From positions 1 through 52,117 of the forward strand of contig JAMLHR010000017.1 of the NCBI GenBank assembly GCA_023957015.1: a stretch of DNA of 52,117 bases, in the 5' to 3' direction. Positions 43,101-50,949 of this stretch are shown in pieces; the first letter of the stretch is position 1; each line of letters starts with the position of its first letter. The notes under the pieces are model-generated. The model was not told the DNA's origin and did not search any database. It saw only the letters and a program-made list of their open reading frames with translations. Source of the stretch: Thermomicrobiales bacterium (GTDB lineage: Bacteria > Chloroflexota > Chloroflexia > Thermomicrobiales > UBA6265). Made by a program: the position numbers and the translations under genes.

Positions 43101-44924
43101 ATGTCACAGTTTCGTACACTCGTCGAATCGTTCCGTACAGGCCGGATGGATCGGCGCACATTTCTCGCCGCTGCGGCGGCTATCGGTGCCGTGCCTGCCA
43201 TCGCTCAGGCGGTTGCTGCACAGACAGAGGAGTCCTCTCGCCCGGCATTCGGTGCGGAGGATAAGGAGCGCGGACAGGATGGCAGGCTGCGTGTGATTAT
43301 CTGGCAGGCACCAACCGGGGCCGCCTCGCACAGTGCCCTGAGCGATAAGGACTATCTTGCCGCTGCCCCGGTCATCGAGCCGCTCATGCACTACGGTGCT
43401 GATGGTTCCCTCATCGCCAACCTGATCGAAGCGGTTCCCAGCGTCGAGAGTGGCACACTTGCCGAGGATGCGAGCTGGTGCGATCTGACGCTGCTGGAGG
43501 GATTGCTCTGGAGCGATGGCGAACCGGTGACTTCCAACGACATCACCTTCACCTGGCAGTGGGTGACCACCGCATCGAATGCGGCCACATCTGCCAGTGC
43601 CTGGGCCAATATCGAGTCCATCGAAGCCGTCGATGACCGCACCGTTCACGTTACCTTCGCGAACCCGGTTGTTACCTGGTTCGAGCCATTCGCGGGATCG
43701 TACGATGGTAATCTCTACCCAGCGCACGCGTTCGACAACGATCCAACCAACAAGAACGACGCGTTTGTCACTGCTCCCCTCGGCACCGGTCCGTTTGTGA
43801 TTGAGAGCTTTGTGGCTGGCGATTCCGCGACCTATGTTGCCAATCCGAACTATCGCGAGCCGAACAAACCTGCCTTCGCCCGGCTGGAACTCAAGGGTGG
43901 TGGCGATGCCGCCGCCGCGGCACGATCCGTGCTGCAGACCGAGGATATGGATTACGCCTGGAACGTTCAGGTGGAACCAGCGGTGCTGCAACAGATGGTG
44001 GCCGATGGTAGCGTGGGTAATGTCTATGCGGCCGGCGGTACCACGGTCGAGGGCGTCAACTTCAACTTCAGCGATCCTCATACGGAGGTTGATGGCCAGC
44101 GATCGCAGAAGGACACATCTCACCCGATCTTCAGCGATCCGGCTGTGAGGCAGGCGTTGAGTATGGCCGTGCCGCGACAGTTGATCGCGGATGAGTTGTA
44201 TGCGCCGGGCGAGGAGCCAACATCGAACGTCCTCGCTGGACTGGCATCATTCGACTCGCCGAACACCAGTTGGATCTATGATCTCGATGCCGCCGCGGCG
44301 ACACTCGATACTGCTGGCTGGACGTGGGACGGCGAGGTTCGTCAGAAGGATGGCGTTGCCCTCGAGTTCACGCTGATGTCTTCGGTCTCATCTGTCCGAC
44401 AGAAGACCCAGGCCATCATCCAGGATTCGATGAAGCAAATCGGGGTCAGAGTCAATATCGACTCGGTAGATGCCGGCATCTTCTTCGATTCATCTGCGGG
44501 CAATGACCAGAACTTCTACCATATGTACTGGGATGCCGATCTGTGGACGAATGGTCCATACTCTCCGATCCCGGTGACATGGATGAATCGTTGGTATGCC
44601 GGTCCGGATGGCGAGAATATCGCCCAGAAGGAGAACGAGTGGCAGCGGGATAACACCCAGCGCTATCGCAATCCGGAATACGATGCCGCCTACGAGGCGC
44701 TGTTGCTGGAGACGGATGCCGATGCCGCGCTCGAAGGCCTGATTGCCCTTAACGACATTCTCATTGGCGATGTCGTCCAGATTCCGATCGTCAATCGCTC
44801 TGTTGGCACCTACGCGCTTGCGAATCGTATCCGCAACGAGAATTTGGCCAACGGCCCATCGTTCGTGCTGCCGTTCTGGAATATCGCCAACTGGAACCTG
44901 AACGACGGATTTGATCCGTTGTAA
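43101..44924 (+). CDS. ABC transporter substrate-binding protein, family 5, Tat-type (paralogue 5)
   Basis: 607 aa from ATG 43101; GGGGAGG lies about 6 nt upstream. TACAAT at 43051-43056 could be its -10, though the -35 is poor. Leader MDRRTFLAAAAAIGAVPAI, cleaved near AVAAQ. Family motifs: GRLRVIIWQAP, LLWSDGEPVTSNDITFTW, GTGPFVIESFVAGDS, KGGGDAAAAARSVLQTED, NFSDPHTEVDGQRSQKD, WYAGPDGENIAQK and FWNIANWNL. It shares the EPVT..DI variant and NAFDNDPTNKNDAF-like segment with paralogue 4, so these two are a sub-pair. It is the last of the tandem set; a two-component system follows 70 bp later. Confidence 0.92.
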   Translation: MSQFRTLVESFRTGRMDRRTFLAAAAAIGAVPAIAQAVAAQTEESSRPAFGAEDKERGQDGRLRVIIWQAPTGAASHSALSDKDYLAAAPVIEPLMHYGADGSLIANLIEAVPSVESGTLAEDASWCDLTLLEGLLWSDGEPVTSNDITFTWQWVTTASNAATSASAWANIESIEAVDDRTVHVTFANPVVTWFEPFAGSYDGNLYPAHAFDNDPTNKNDAFVTAPLGTGPFVIESFVAGDSATYVANPNYREPNKPAFARLELKGGGDAAAAARSVLQTEDMDYAWNVQVEPAVLQQMVADGSVGNVYAAGGTTVEGVNFNFSDPHTEVDGQRSQKDTSHPIFSDPAVRQALSMAVPRQLIADELYAPGEEPTSNVLAGLASFDSPNTSWIYDLDAAAATLDTAGWTWDGEVRQKDGVALEFTLMSSVSSVRQKTQAIIQDSMKQIGVRVNIDSVDAGIFFDSSAGNDQNFYHMYWDADLWTNGPYSPIPVTWMNRWYAGPDGENIAQKENEWQRDNTQRYRNPEYDAAYEALLLETDADAALEGLIALNDILIGDVVQIPIVNRSVGTYALANRIRNENLANGPSFVLPFWNIANWNLNDGFDPL

Positions 44925-44994
44925 TTGCACCATACACCGTTCATATATCGCATCTGGCATGCTGTGATCAGATACCGAACCGTGGAGGATTGCA

Positions 44995-45660
44995 GTGCGC
45001 GTACTTGTGGTAGATGACGAAGAGGAACTGGCCGATGTGATCGCGCGAGGCTTGCGGCAAGCAGGCATGGCGGTCGATGTCGCCTACGATGGCGAGGATG
45101 CGCTGTTCAAGCTCGATGTCGCTCCCTACGATGTCATGGTGCTGGATCGGCAGATGCCGGTAATGCATGGCGATGACGTCTGCCGGACCGTGGTCCAGCA
45201 GCCGGAACGACCGCGCATCCTTATGCTTACCGCCGCGGGTGATATCGAAGCGCGGGTCGAGGGTCTCGAGCTTGGTGCCGATGACTATCTGGTGAAACCG
45301 TTCGTGATGGCTGAATTGGTGGCGCGATTGCGCGCCATCGCCCGCCGCCCATCGATGGCGCTACCTCCTGTCATCAGCATCGCCGATCTGGAGATCGATA
45401 CCACCCGCCATGGTGTCACTCGGGCTGGCAAACCGATCAATCTCACCCGCAAGGAGTTCGGAGTGCTGGAGGTACTCGCCACTGCCGATGGTCGCGTGGT
45501 CAGCGCCGAAGAATTGCTCGACAAGGTCTGGGACGAGATGGCTGATCCATTCACAAACGCCGTTCGCATCACCATGATGACACTGCGCCGGAAGCTGGGT
45601 GAACCCAATCTGATCCAAACGGTTGTCGGCGTCGGTTATCGGTTGGAGTTGGCGACGTGA
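44995..45660 (+). CDS. OmpR/PhoB-type response regulator
   Basis: 221 aa from GTG 44995, preceded by GGAGG at 6 nt. The receiver domain (about 1-115) has the acidic pocket D7-D8, phospho-acceptor D51 (MVLDRQMP), a T in MLTAAG, and the Lys in YLVKPF. The winged-helix DNA-binding domain (about 128-219) shows LTRKEFGVLEVLATADGRVVS and RKLGEPNLIQTVVGVGYRL. Its stop overlaps the start of the kinase gene (GTGATG), so they are coupled. Target genes are unknown; the adjoining redox/envelope genes or the binding-protein block are candidates by position only. Confidence 0.93.
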   Translation: MRVLVVDDEEELADVIARGLRQAGMAVDVAYDGEDALFKLDVAPYDVMVLDRQMPVMHGDDVCRTVVQQPERPRILMLTAAGDIEARVEGLELGADDYLVKPFVMAELVARLRAIARRPSMALPPVISIADLEIDTTRHGVTRAGKPINLTRKEFGVLEVLATADGRVVSAEELLDKVWDEMADPFTNAVRITMMTLRRKLGEPNLIQTVVGVGYRLELAT

Positions 45661-46802
45661 TGCGCACGATCCGCGCCAGACTTACGCTTACGTACGCAGC
45701 ACTGTTCCTGATCACGGGAACCGTGCTGATTGCGCTTATGTACGTCATGCTCAGCAGCGCGCTCGAACCGCCACCCAAACCCAAGAACGACAATCCGAAA
45801 CCCGATCAACACTATGAATACACCATGCCCGGTAACGAGGATGAGTGGCAGCAGCAGCTGGAGAGCGCCAAGGGCGAGCAACGCGAGGAAGCGCTACGGC
45901 AGGTGAAGATTAGTGCCGCGATTGCGCTCGCGGTTGCGAGTGTCGGCGCGCTCGGTGTTGGTTGGGTGTTCGCCGGTCGCATGTTGCGACCAGTGCGGGA
46001 TATCACCGAGCATGCTCAGGAGGCCAGCGAATCGACACTCGACCGTCGTATCAACCTGCAGGGTCCGGACGATGAACTGAAGGAGCTTGCCGATACGATA
46101 GACGCCATGTTGGCGCGGCTGGAGCAGTCATTCCAGAGTCAGAAACGATTCGCCGCCCAGGCGTCACACGAGTTGAGAACACCGCTCGCGATCATGGGTG
46201 GTGAGGCCGATGTCACCCTGGCCGAGGCCGATACCGACGAATACGCGCGAGCATTGGCGAGCGTCGTGCGGGCCCAGGTTGATCGTAGCGAACGGTTGGT
46301 GGAGGGACTTCTGGTGCTAGCCCGGTCCGATAGTTCGGTGATTAATCGCACCAGCTTGGATCTCGCTGATCTTGCCGGGGATGCGTTGGAAGATGTCATC
46401 ACCATCGCCGATCGCGCCCATATTGAGATCGACCTCGATCTGGAAACGGCGCGCGTCTCCGGGGATGCTGTGCTCCTGCGTTCCCTGCTGACTAATCTCT
46501 ACCTGAACGCGATCCAGTACAACCGTGATGGTGGCTGGATGCGTGTGAGTGTCCGCAGGGATGGCGAACATAGTCTGATCAGGATCGAGAACAGTGGCGA
46601 CCTCGTCTCGCAACAGGATTTGGATCGGCTCTTCCAGCCGTTCCAGCGCGGACTGGATCAGGCAGATCGCAAACAGGGCGGATTCGGACTCGGCATGGCC
46701 ATAGTCCGGTCGGTTACGGCCGCGCACGATGGCGAGATCCATGCGTACGCGCGCGAAAGCGGTGGTCTGGATTTCACCGTTCGCTTCGCCACCATAGATT
46801 AA
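45657..46802 (+). CDS. Membrane sensor histidine kinase
   Basis: 381 aa from GTG 45657 (or 380 from ATG 45660). TM1 at about residues 10-32; a short external loop of about 50 aa that is Pro/Asp/Lys-rich then Glu/Gln-rich (EPPPKPKNDNPKPDQHYEY); TM2 at about 86-108. HAMP follows (about 109-160, RPVRDITEHAQEASES). HisKA has the phospho-accepting H171 in ASHELRTPLAIM. The ATPase domain has N-box LLTNLYLNAIQYN, a short G1 region and GGFGLGMAIVRSV. The loop is too small for a PAS- or Cache-type ligand domain, so it may sense a charge or membrane signal, or a partner protein. Confidence 0.92.
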   Translation: MMRTIRARLTLTYAALFLITGTVLIALMYVMLSSALEPPPKPKNDNPKPDQHYEYTMPGNEDEWQQQLESAKGEQREEALRQVKISAAIALAVASVGALGVGWVFAGRMLRPVRDITEHAQEASESTLDRRINLQGPDDELKELADTIDAMLARLEQSFQSQKRFAAQASHELRTPLAIMGGEADVTLAEADTDEYARALASVVRAQVDRSERLVEGLLVLARSDSSVINRTSLDLADLAGDALEDVITIADRAHIEIDLDLETARVSGDAVLLRSLLTNLYLNAIQYNRDGGWMRVSVRRDGEHSLIRIENSGDLVSQQDLDRLFQPFQRGLDQADRKQGGFGLGMAIVRSVTAAHDGEIHAYARESGGLDFTVRFATID

Positions 46803-46890
46803 CCATACATACATCAGCCATATACCCGCTTTCGTAGAGTGCATGTGTACCCGAGATGAGCTCGGGTTGAACCGGAAAGCGAGGACACCT

Positions 46891-47844
46891 TTGACGACGA
46901 ACGACCCAACACTTCGGAAACTCAGCGAGATGCCGCTCACCTGTGCATCATGCAAAGCCTGTCAGGCAACAGGCTGTGGACTGCGATCAGAGCCTTTCAA
47001 TCCAGCACTCGTCTCGCACAGTCGTCGCGCATTTGTCGCTGGATCGGCCGGTGTGATCGCTCTCGCGACCATCGGTGGGAGCGTAGTGGCTCAGGACACC
47101 TCCACCACCACTACCTCGACGGCATTGACCTGCACCACATTGACGCCAGAACGCACTGAAGGGCCGTACTACATTGATGACCTGCTGCTGCGTGATGACA
47201 TCACTGAAGGCAAGGAAGGGATTCCGCTGGAGTTGAGCGTCGAGGTTATGGATGTCACCACCTGCGAACCGATGGTCGATGCCGCCGTCGATATCTGGCA
47301 TTGCGATGCCTTGGGTGACTACAGCGGTATTTCCGGTCAGAACGGTAATGATGACACTGGCGGTCAAACCTGGCTACGTGGTGTGCAACTGACCGGTACC
47401 GATGGCGTCGCCACAATCACCACAATCTATCCTGGTTGGTATGTCAGCCGTGCAACCCATATTCACATGAAGGTGCACGTTGGCGGAACGGCCGATGATG
47501 GTACCTATTTAGGCGGCACCACCGCTCACACCGGACAGTTCTTTATCGATGATGAACTCAATGATGCCGTTGCCCAGCTCGATCCGTACAACACGCGGTT
47601 GGATGTCTATCGAACCCGCAACGACGAGGACAACGTCCTGAATGGCGCACTCAACGAGCCGGGTTTCCTGCTCACCATGACGCCCAATGTGGAAGGAGAC
47701 TACGCGCAGGGATTCAAGGCAACCGTTACCGTTGGCATTGATCCGTCGGCTGAAAGTGCCGAATCTGGAATGGACAATTCGGGCGGAGGTAACAATGGAC
47801 GGCCCGGTGGCAACAATGACCGACCATCGCCTCCAGGAAACTAA
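46891..47844 (+). CDS. Tat-type intradiol dioxygenase-like protein
   Basis: 317 aa from TTG 46891, which has GAGGA 5-6 nt upstream; the frame is open back to an ATG at 46843, and ATG 46930 is a further alternative. Before the Tat leader (HSRRAFVAGSAGVIALATIG) there is a cysteine cluster, CASCKACQATGC, which is unusual. The mature domain matches protocatechuate/catechol intradiol dioxygenases: the first Tyr ligand region TEGPYYIDDLLLRDD, VDIWHCDALGDYSG, and the YPGWYVSRATHIHMKV segment that carries Tyr, Arg and the two His ligands of non-haem Fe(III). The C-terminal tail is Gly/Asn/Pro-rich. Exported members of this family are common in actinobacteria and chloroflexi; the substrate is unknown. 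Confidence 0.82.
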   Translation: MTTNDPTLRKLSEMPLTCASCKACQATGCGLRSEPFNPALVSHSRRAFVAGSAGVIALATIGGSVVAQDTSTTTTSTALTCTTLTPERTEGPYYIDDLLLRDDITEGKEGIPLELSVEVMDVTTCEPMVDAAVDIWHCDALGDYSGISGQNGNDDTGGQTWLRGVQLTGTDGVATITTIYPGWYVSRATHIHMKVHVGGTADDGTYLGGTTAHTGQFFIDDELNDAVAQLDPYNTRLDVYRTRNDEDNVLNGALNEPGFLLTMTPNVEGDYAQGFKATVTVGIDPSAESAESGMDNSGGGNNGRPGGNNDRPSPPGN

Positions 47845-47901
47845 TCATTGGGCTCGGACGTACGCACTAACAAGTTTCTCGATATGAAAGGAACCAAACA
47901 G

Positions 47902-48582
47902 ATGAACATCAAGAAACCATTCACTTCACTCGCTCTCGGTCTGATCCTGGCAGGATCGCTGCTTGGTGCTTCGGCCCAGGAAGCCACACCCGGTGTGCTG
48001 GGTGATGCCACAGCCGCCGAATGCGTAACCGATATCGGTACGGCAGAGGTACCGGATGGTGCCACCGGATATGTGGTTGATGCCGAGAACTCGAATGTTG
48101 GCTTCGCGATTGATGAGACTTTGAACACCGGCGATACGGAAGCGCTCGCCAGCACCAACGCGATCGCGGGCACGCTGTTGGTGGATGCCGATGGCAACGC
48201 TCTCAGCTGCAGTCGCGTCGATGTCGATCTTCGCACCTTGGTGAGCAACGAGATTCGCCGGGATGACGCGATGCTGAACGCGCTCGATGTGAACAACTAT
48301 CCGGTTGCGACGTTCATCGTCACTGAGATCCAGGGCGATGCGTTGGTTGAAGGTGAGGAGACGGAGCTGACATTGATCGGCAATCTCAGCATCCATGGTG
48401 TGGACAAGCAGGTCAGCTGGACGGCGACGGTGACATTGCAGGATGGCACCATCACCGGGTCGGCCACAACGGTGATCACCTTCGATGACTTTGATGTCAC
48501 CAAGCCGAAGATGGGACCGGTTGTGAATATCGACGATGAGATCGAGATCACGATTGACCTCGTCGCGACGGCGCAGGACTAG
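47902..48582 (+). CDS. YceI-family secreted protein
   Basis: 226 aa from ATG 47902 with AAAGGA 9 nt upstream. Sec signal peptide NIKKPFTSLALGLILAGSLL, cleaved near GASAQ. The YceI domain starts at about residue 58 (YVVDAENSNVGFAIDETLN) and has VDVDLRTLVSNEIRRDDAML, ATFIVTEIQ, LTLIGNLSIHGVDKQVSW and a closing MGPVVNIDDEIEITIDL. YceI proteins have a lipocalin-like barrel that binds isoprenoids. It lies 57 bp after the dioxygenase-like gene and 18 bp before a small membrane protein gene. Confidence 0.88.
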   Translation: MNIKKPFTSLALGLILAGSLLGASAQEATPGVLGDATAAECVTDIGTAEVPDGATGYVVDAENSNVGFAIDETLNTGDTEALASTNAIAGTLLVDADGNALSCSRVDVDLRTLVSNEIRRDDAMLNALDVNNYPVATFIVTEIQGDALVEGEETELTLIGNLSIHGVDKQVSWTATVTLQDGTITGSATTVITFDDFDVTKPKMGPVVNIDDEIEITIDLVATAQD

Positions 48583-48600
48583 CGGAAGGGGAGGAGCTCC

Positions 48601-48786
48601 ATGAACAGAAAGCGATTGCTGATTGGCATTGGAGCGGTCGTGGTGGTCGCGCTGATCGTGGTCGGCAGCTGGACGCTCTACGATGCCTGGCAGCTCGGTG
48701 TGCTGCCCTGGCAGCCGGAACCAACCAGGATCGTGGTGACGCCATTCGCGGATCTGCCAACACCGTCGGTGACCCCAGCGAACTGA
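48601..48786 (+). CDS. Small single-TM membrane protein of unknown function
   Basis: 61 aa behind a strong GGGGAGGAG site. It has a short basic N-terminus (NRKR), one TM helix (about residues 6-26, IGIGAVVVVALIVVGSW) and an external Pro/Thr-rich tail. It follows the YceI gene by 18 bp in the same operon and is followed by a terminator, so a YceI-linked role is plausible. No family is recognised. Confidence 0.7.
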   Translation: MNRKRLLIGIGAVVVVALIVVGSWTLYDAWQLGVLPWQPEPTRIVVTPFADLPTPSVTPAN

Positions 48787-48805
48787 TACCTACACCGATG
48801 TGAAT

Positions 48806-48842
48806 GAAAGAGGACAACGTTGAGATGACGTTGTCCTCTTTC
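48806..48842 (+). terminator. Intrinsic terminator after the YceI operon
   Basis: Perfect 15-bp stem GAAAGAGGACAACGT / ACGTTGTCCTCTTTC with a 7-nt loop, followed by GTTTGT. Confidence 0.85.
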
Positions 48843-48991
48843 GTTTGTCCGGAAGCGCCAAAGCCGTAGTGCCATCTGTATCGGGGGAATGGTTGTATCG
48901 TGTGGTTTGGTGACCCGAAGGGTTGAGATGATACTTCCGCGAAGGACCAAAGTGGCATCGTCACTCAGAGTACGCTGGCCAGAACAAATCG

Positions 48992-49933
48992 TCATATTCT
49001 CACGTAGGGGTCGATCTGGCCGTGAACTGCTCCCGGAAAACCGGACACGAAAGTCGATTCCTTTCGTGGATCGTCCTGTGTTGCCATCATCCTGGCCCGG
49101 TACTGCACTGGACTCAGCTTCCCTAACCGTGTCGATATCCGTTCCGTGTTGTACCAGCGGATATACCAGTGCAATGCCTCCGTCAGCGCCTCGACATGCG
49201 GATAGCTCGTGTGGTTGAACATCTCTTCCTTGAGGTGACCAAAGAAGCTCTCCATGACCGCATTATCGTAGCAGTTCCCTTTCCGTGACATCGACTGCGT
49301 TGCGCCTGCAGTCTGCACCAGATGCTGCCACGAGCGATGCTGGTAGTGGAATCCCTGATCGGAATGGATCAGCAGTCCCGCATGGCGGTCGACCGTTGCC
49401 AGCGCGTGTTTCAGCGAGGCATTGGCAAAGACAACGGTTGGCCGCTGACCAACGGTGTAACCAATGATCTGGCGATCATACAGATCCATCACCGCCGAGA
49501 GATAGACCGTCTTGCCCTGCACCCGGAACTGGCTGATGTCGGTGACCCATTTCTGATTCGGTGCCGTGGTTGTCACCTGGCGGTTGAGGACATTCTGGGC
49601 CACCACTCCCACCTCACCCTTGTGCGAGCTGTAGCGCTTGCGTCGAATCACCGCCGTGAGTCCAAGTGCCTGCATCTGCTTCAACACCTTCTTCTCCCCG
49701 ACCACGATCCCGCGCCTCCCCAGCTCCCCCTGCATCCGCCGATAGCCATAGATGCCACGTACCTCGGTAGCGATATCGCCAATGACACGCTTGAGCTCCG
49801 CATCCGGGTCAGGACGCTGCTGGCGTGCCACCGCATCGTAGTAGGTCGTGGATGGCAGGTTCGCCGCTGCCAACAGGATATGAACGGGATAGTCGACCTT
49901 GAGCGCACTGATCGCCTGTGTTGTGACGGTCAC
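48992..49933 (-). CDS. IS3-family transposase OrfB (DDE integrase)
   Basis: 313 aa starting GTG 49931-49933, overlapping the OrfA stop. An HTH_21-like N-terminal region (GIYGYRRMQGELGRRG) is followed by the rve integrase core: D in WVTDISQF, D in IHSDQGFHY and E in NAVMESFFGHLK, completing DDE with the usual 35-residue last spacing. In IS3 elements OrfB is normally made as an OrfAB frameshift fusion. The frame does not stop inside the element: it crosses the terminal repeat at 49023 and ends nine residues into flanking DNA at 48992. Confidence 0.93.
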   Translation of the reverse strand: MTVTTQAISALKVDYPVHILLAAANLPSTTYYDAVARQQRPDPDAELKRVIGDIATEVRGIYGYRRMQGELGRRGIVVGEKKVLKQMQALGLTAVIRRKRYSSHKGEVGVVAQNVLNRQVTTTAPNQKWVTDISQFRVQGKTVYLSAVMDLYDRQIIGYTVGQRPTVVFANASLKHALATVDRHAGLLIHSDQGFHYQHRSWQHLVQTAGATQSMSRKGNCYDNAVMESFFGHLKEEMFNHTSYPHVEALTEALHWYIRWYNTERISTRLGKLSPVQYRARMMATQDDPRKESTFVSGFPGAVHGQIDPYVRI

Positions 49934-50448
49934 TCCGTGGCGTCCAAGGTTTGCAGTTTTTCCAGCAATGCGACCTTTGTCCGCAGGAACAGATTCTCCT
50001 GTTCCAACGCTTCCTCACGTGTCCGTGGGACCGTTGATGGCCGTCCCCGCTGCTTCGGTCGCAAGCCGTCCTCACCATGCGTGCGATACGCACGTGCCCA
50101 CGACTCCACGGTCTTGGGGGAGGAGAGACCAAACGCTGCTGCCAGCTCGGTCTTGTGCTCACCGGCATTGAACCGACGGACAACCTCCAGTTTCTCCTCA
50201 AAGCTGTAGCGTCGCTGCGTTGATCCGTGCACGAGCGCATCCTCTCCACGCACCCGCCACCGGTTGTAGAGACGGGTTATCGGTGCAACGCCAACCCCCA
50301 GATGGGTGGCTGCTGCCATCCCACCATACCCCACCGCAAACAAGTGCACGGCCGCCACCCGTACCTCATCGCTGAGCGTACTGTCTCGTCTCATCCTTGC
50401 CTCCCAGGTGGTCGTGATTTATCACTCCGGTTTCCTGGGGGCAGTTCA
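49023..50448 (-). mobile_element. Complete IS3-family (IS150 group) insertion sequence
   Basis: A 1426-bp element. The terminal inverted repeats start TGAACTGCTCCCGGAAAACC (49023 on) and, from the other end, TGAACTGCCCCCAGGAAACC; about 20 of the first 23 positions match. TGnACTGCnCCC is typical of the IS150 group. GCCG flanks both ends (49019-49022 and 50449-50452), a 4-bp target duplication. It encodes OrfA and OrfB on the minus strand. Both ORFs and ends look intact, so it may be recently acquired and mobile. Confidence 0.9.
49930..50394 (-). CDS. IS3-family transposase OrfA (HTH protein)
   Basis: 154 aa with ATG at 50392-50394. Two helix-turn-helix regions (VAAVHLFAVGYGGMAAATHL and VVRRFNAGEHKTELAAAFGL) and a C-terminal leucine-zipper-like segment (EEALEQENLFLRTKVALLEK) match OrfA of the IS150 group. 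It overlaps OrfB by 4 bases (GTGA); the GGAAAAACTG run about 30 nt before the stop is a possible -1 slippage site. Confidence 0.9.
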   Translation of the reverse strand: MRRDSTLSDEVRVAAVHLFAVGYGGMAAATHLGVGVAPITRLYNRWRVRGEDALVHGSTQRRYSFEEKLEVVRRFNAGEHKTELAAAFGLSSPKTVESWARAYRTHGEDGLRPKQRGRPSTVPRTREEALEQENLFLRTKVALLEKLQTLDATE

Positions 50449-50669
50449 GCCGCAGCCAGTATCGACCCTGGTTTCCGGCCTCGAATATCAGGGTGGATAC
50501 CGATTGCGATCGGATCCATCCCTACGTCAGGTCATACGACAAACTGTCATAGACGGTTTACTCTGAAGGACGAGAGCACACTGTGGCCGGAACGCTATTC
50601 GCACCACCGGCGGCTGTTGCCGACATAACGAACCCACCATACGCCCACCATACACGCTACTTGGCACTA

Positions 50670-50900
50670 TGACGGTGGGGACCATGGATGGATGGTCCCT
50701 GGGATTTATCGAAAGGAGGCGTCGTGGACGGGAGTCGGTTCTCTACCGTCACGGGTAGAACCAGCCAGTACCGATTCCGCCGTGATGAACCCAGGTGACT
50801 GCGTTCATCCAGAGACGCGAATCGGATAGCCTGCGGGGGTGAAACCCGGTGAGCGTTTTCGGTGGGGGAGGTGTGGCGTAAGCTGCACCTCCCTTGCTTT
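50670..50900 (+). ncRNA. Candidate structured small RNA with terminator-like 3' end
   Basis: The 500 bp between the IS element and the ABC gene has no convincing protein gene but does have ordered pairing on the plus strand. GGGACCAT/ATGGTCCC at 50678-50699; a bulged GGTTCTCTACC/GGGTAGAACC stem; CCGATTC/GAATCGG enclosing GATGAAC/GTTCATC (nested); a GGGTGAAACCC tetra-pair hairpin; and a final stem GGGAGGTG/CACCTCCC (50867-50894) followed by TTGCTTTG. No family is recognised and no good promoter was found. A 24-codon open frame from GTG 50724 (AAGGAGG at 4 nt) to 50798 lies inside and could be a leader peptide or chance. Confidence 0.4.
50867..50900 (+). terminator. Terminator-like hairpin downstream of the FbpC-like gene and candidate RNA
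   Basis: GGGAGGTG / CACCTCCC extended by four pairs (two wobble) around a GTAA tetraloop, followed by TTGCTTTG. It can end a plus-strand RNA; for the minus-strand ABC operon it lacks a U-run. Confidence 0.55.
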
Positions 50901-50949
50901 GCGATCGGTACAGTTGGTTAGACGATGAGTGGGTGGTCGAGTAGGTGAT

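Noticed and set aside
50670..50900. Assignment as a cobalamin, TPP, glycine, c-di-AMP or c-di-GMP riboswitch
   Set aside because: None of the diagnostic core strings is present, and the next gene downstream is on the opposite strand and convergent.
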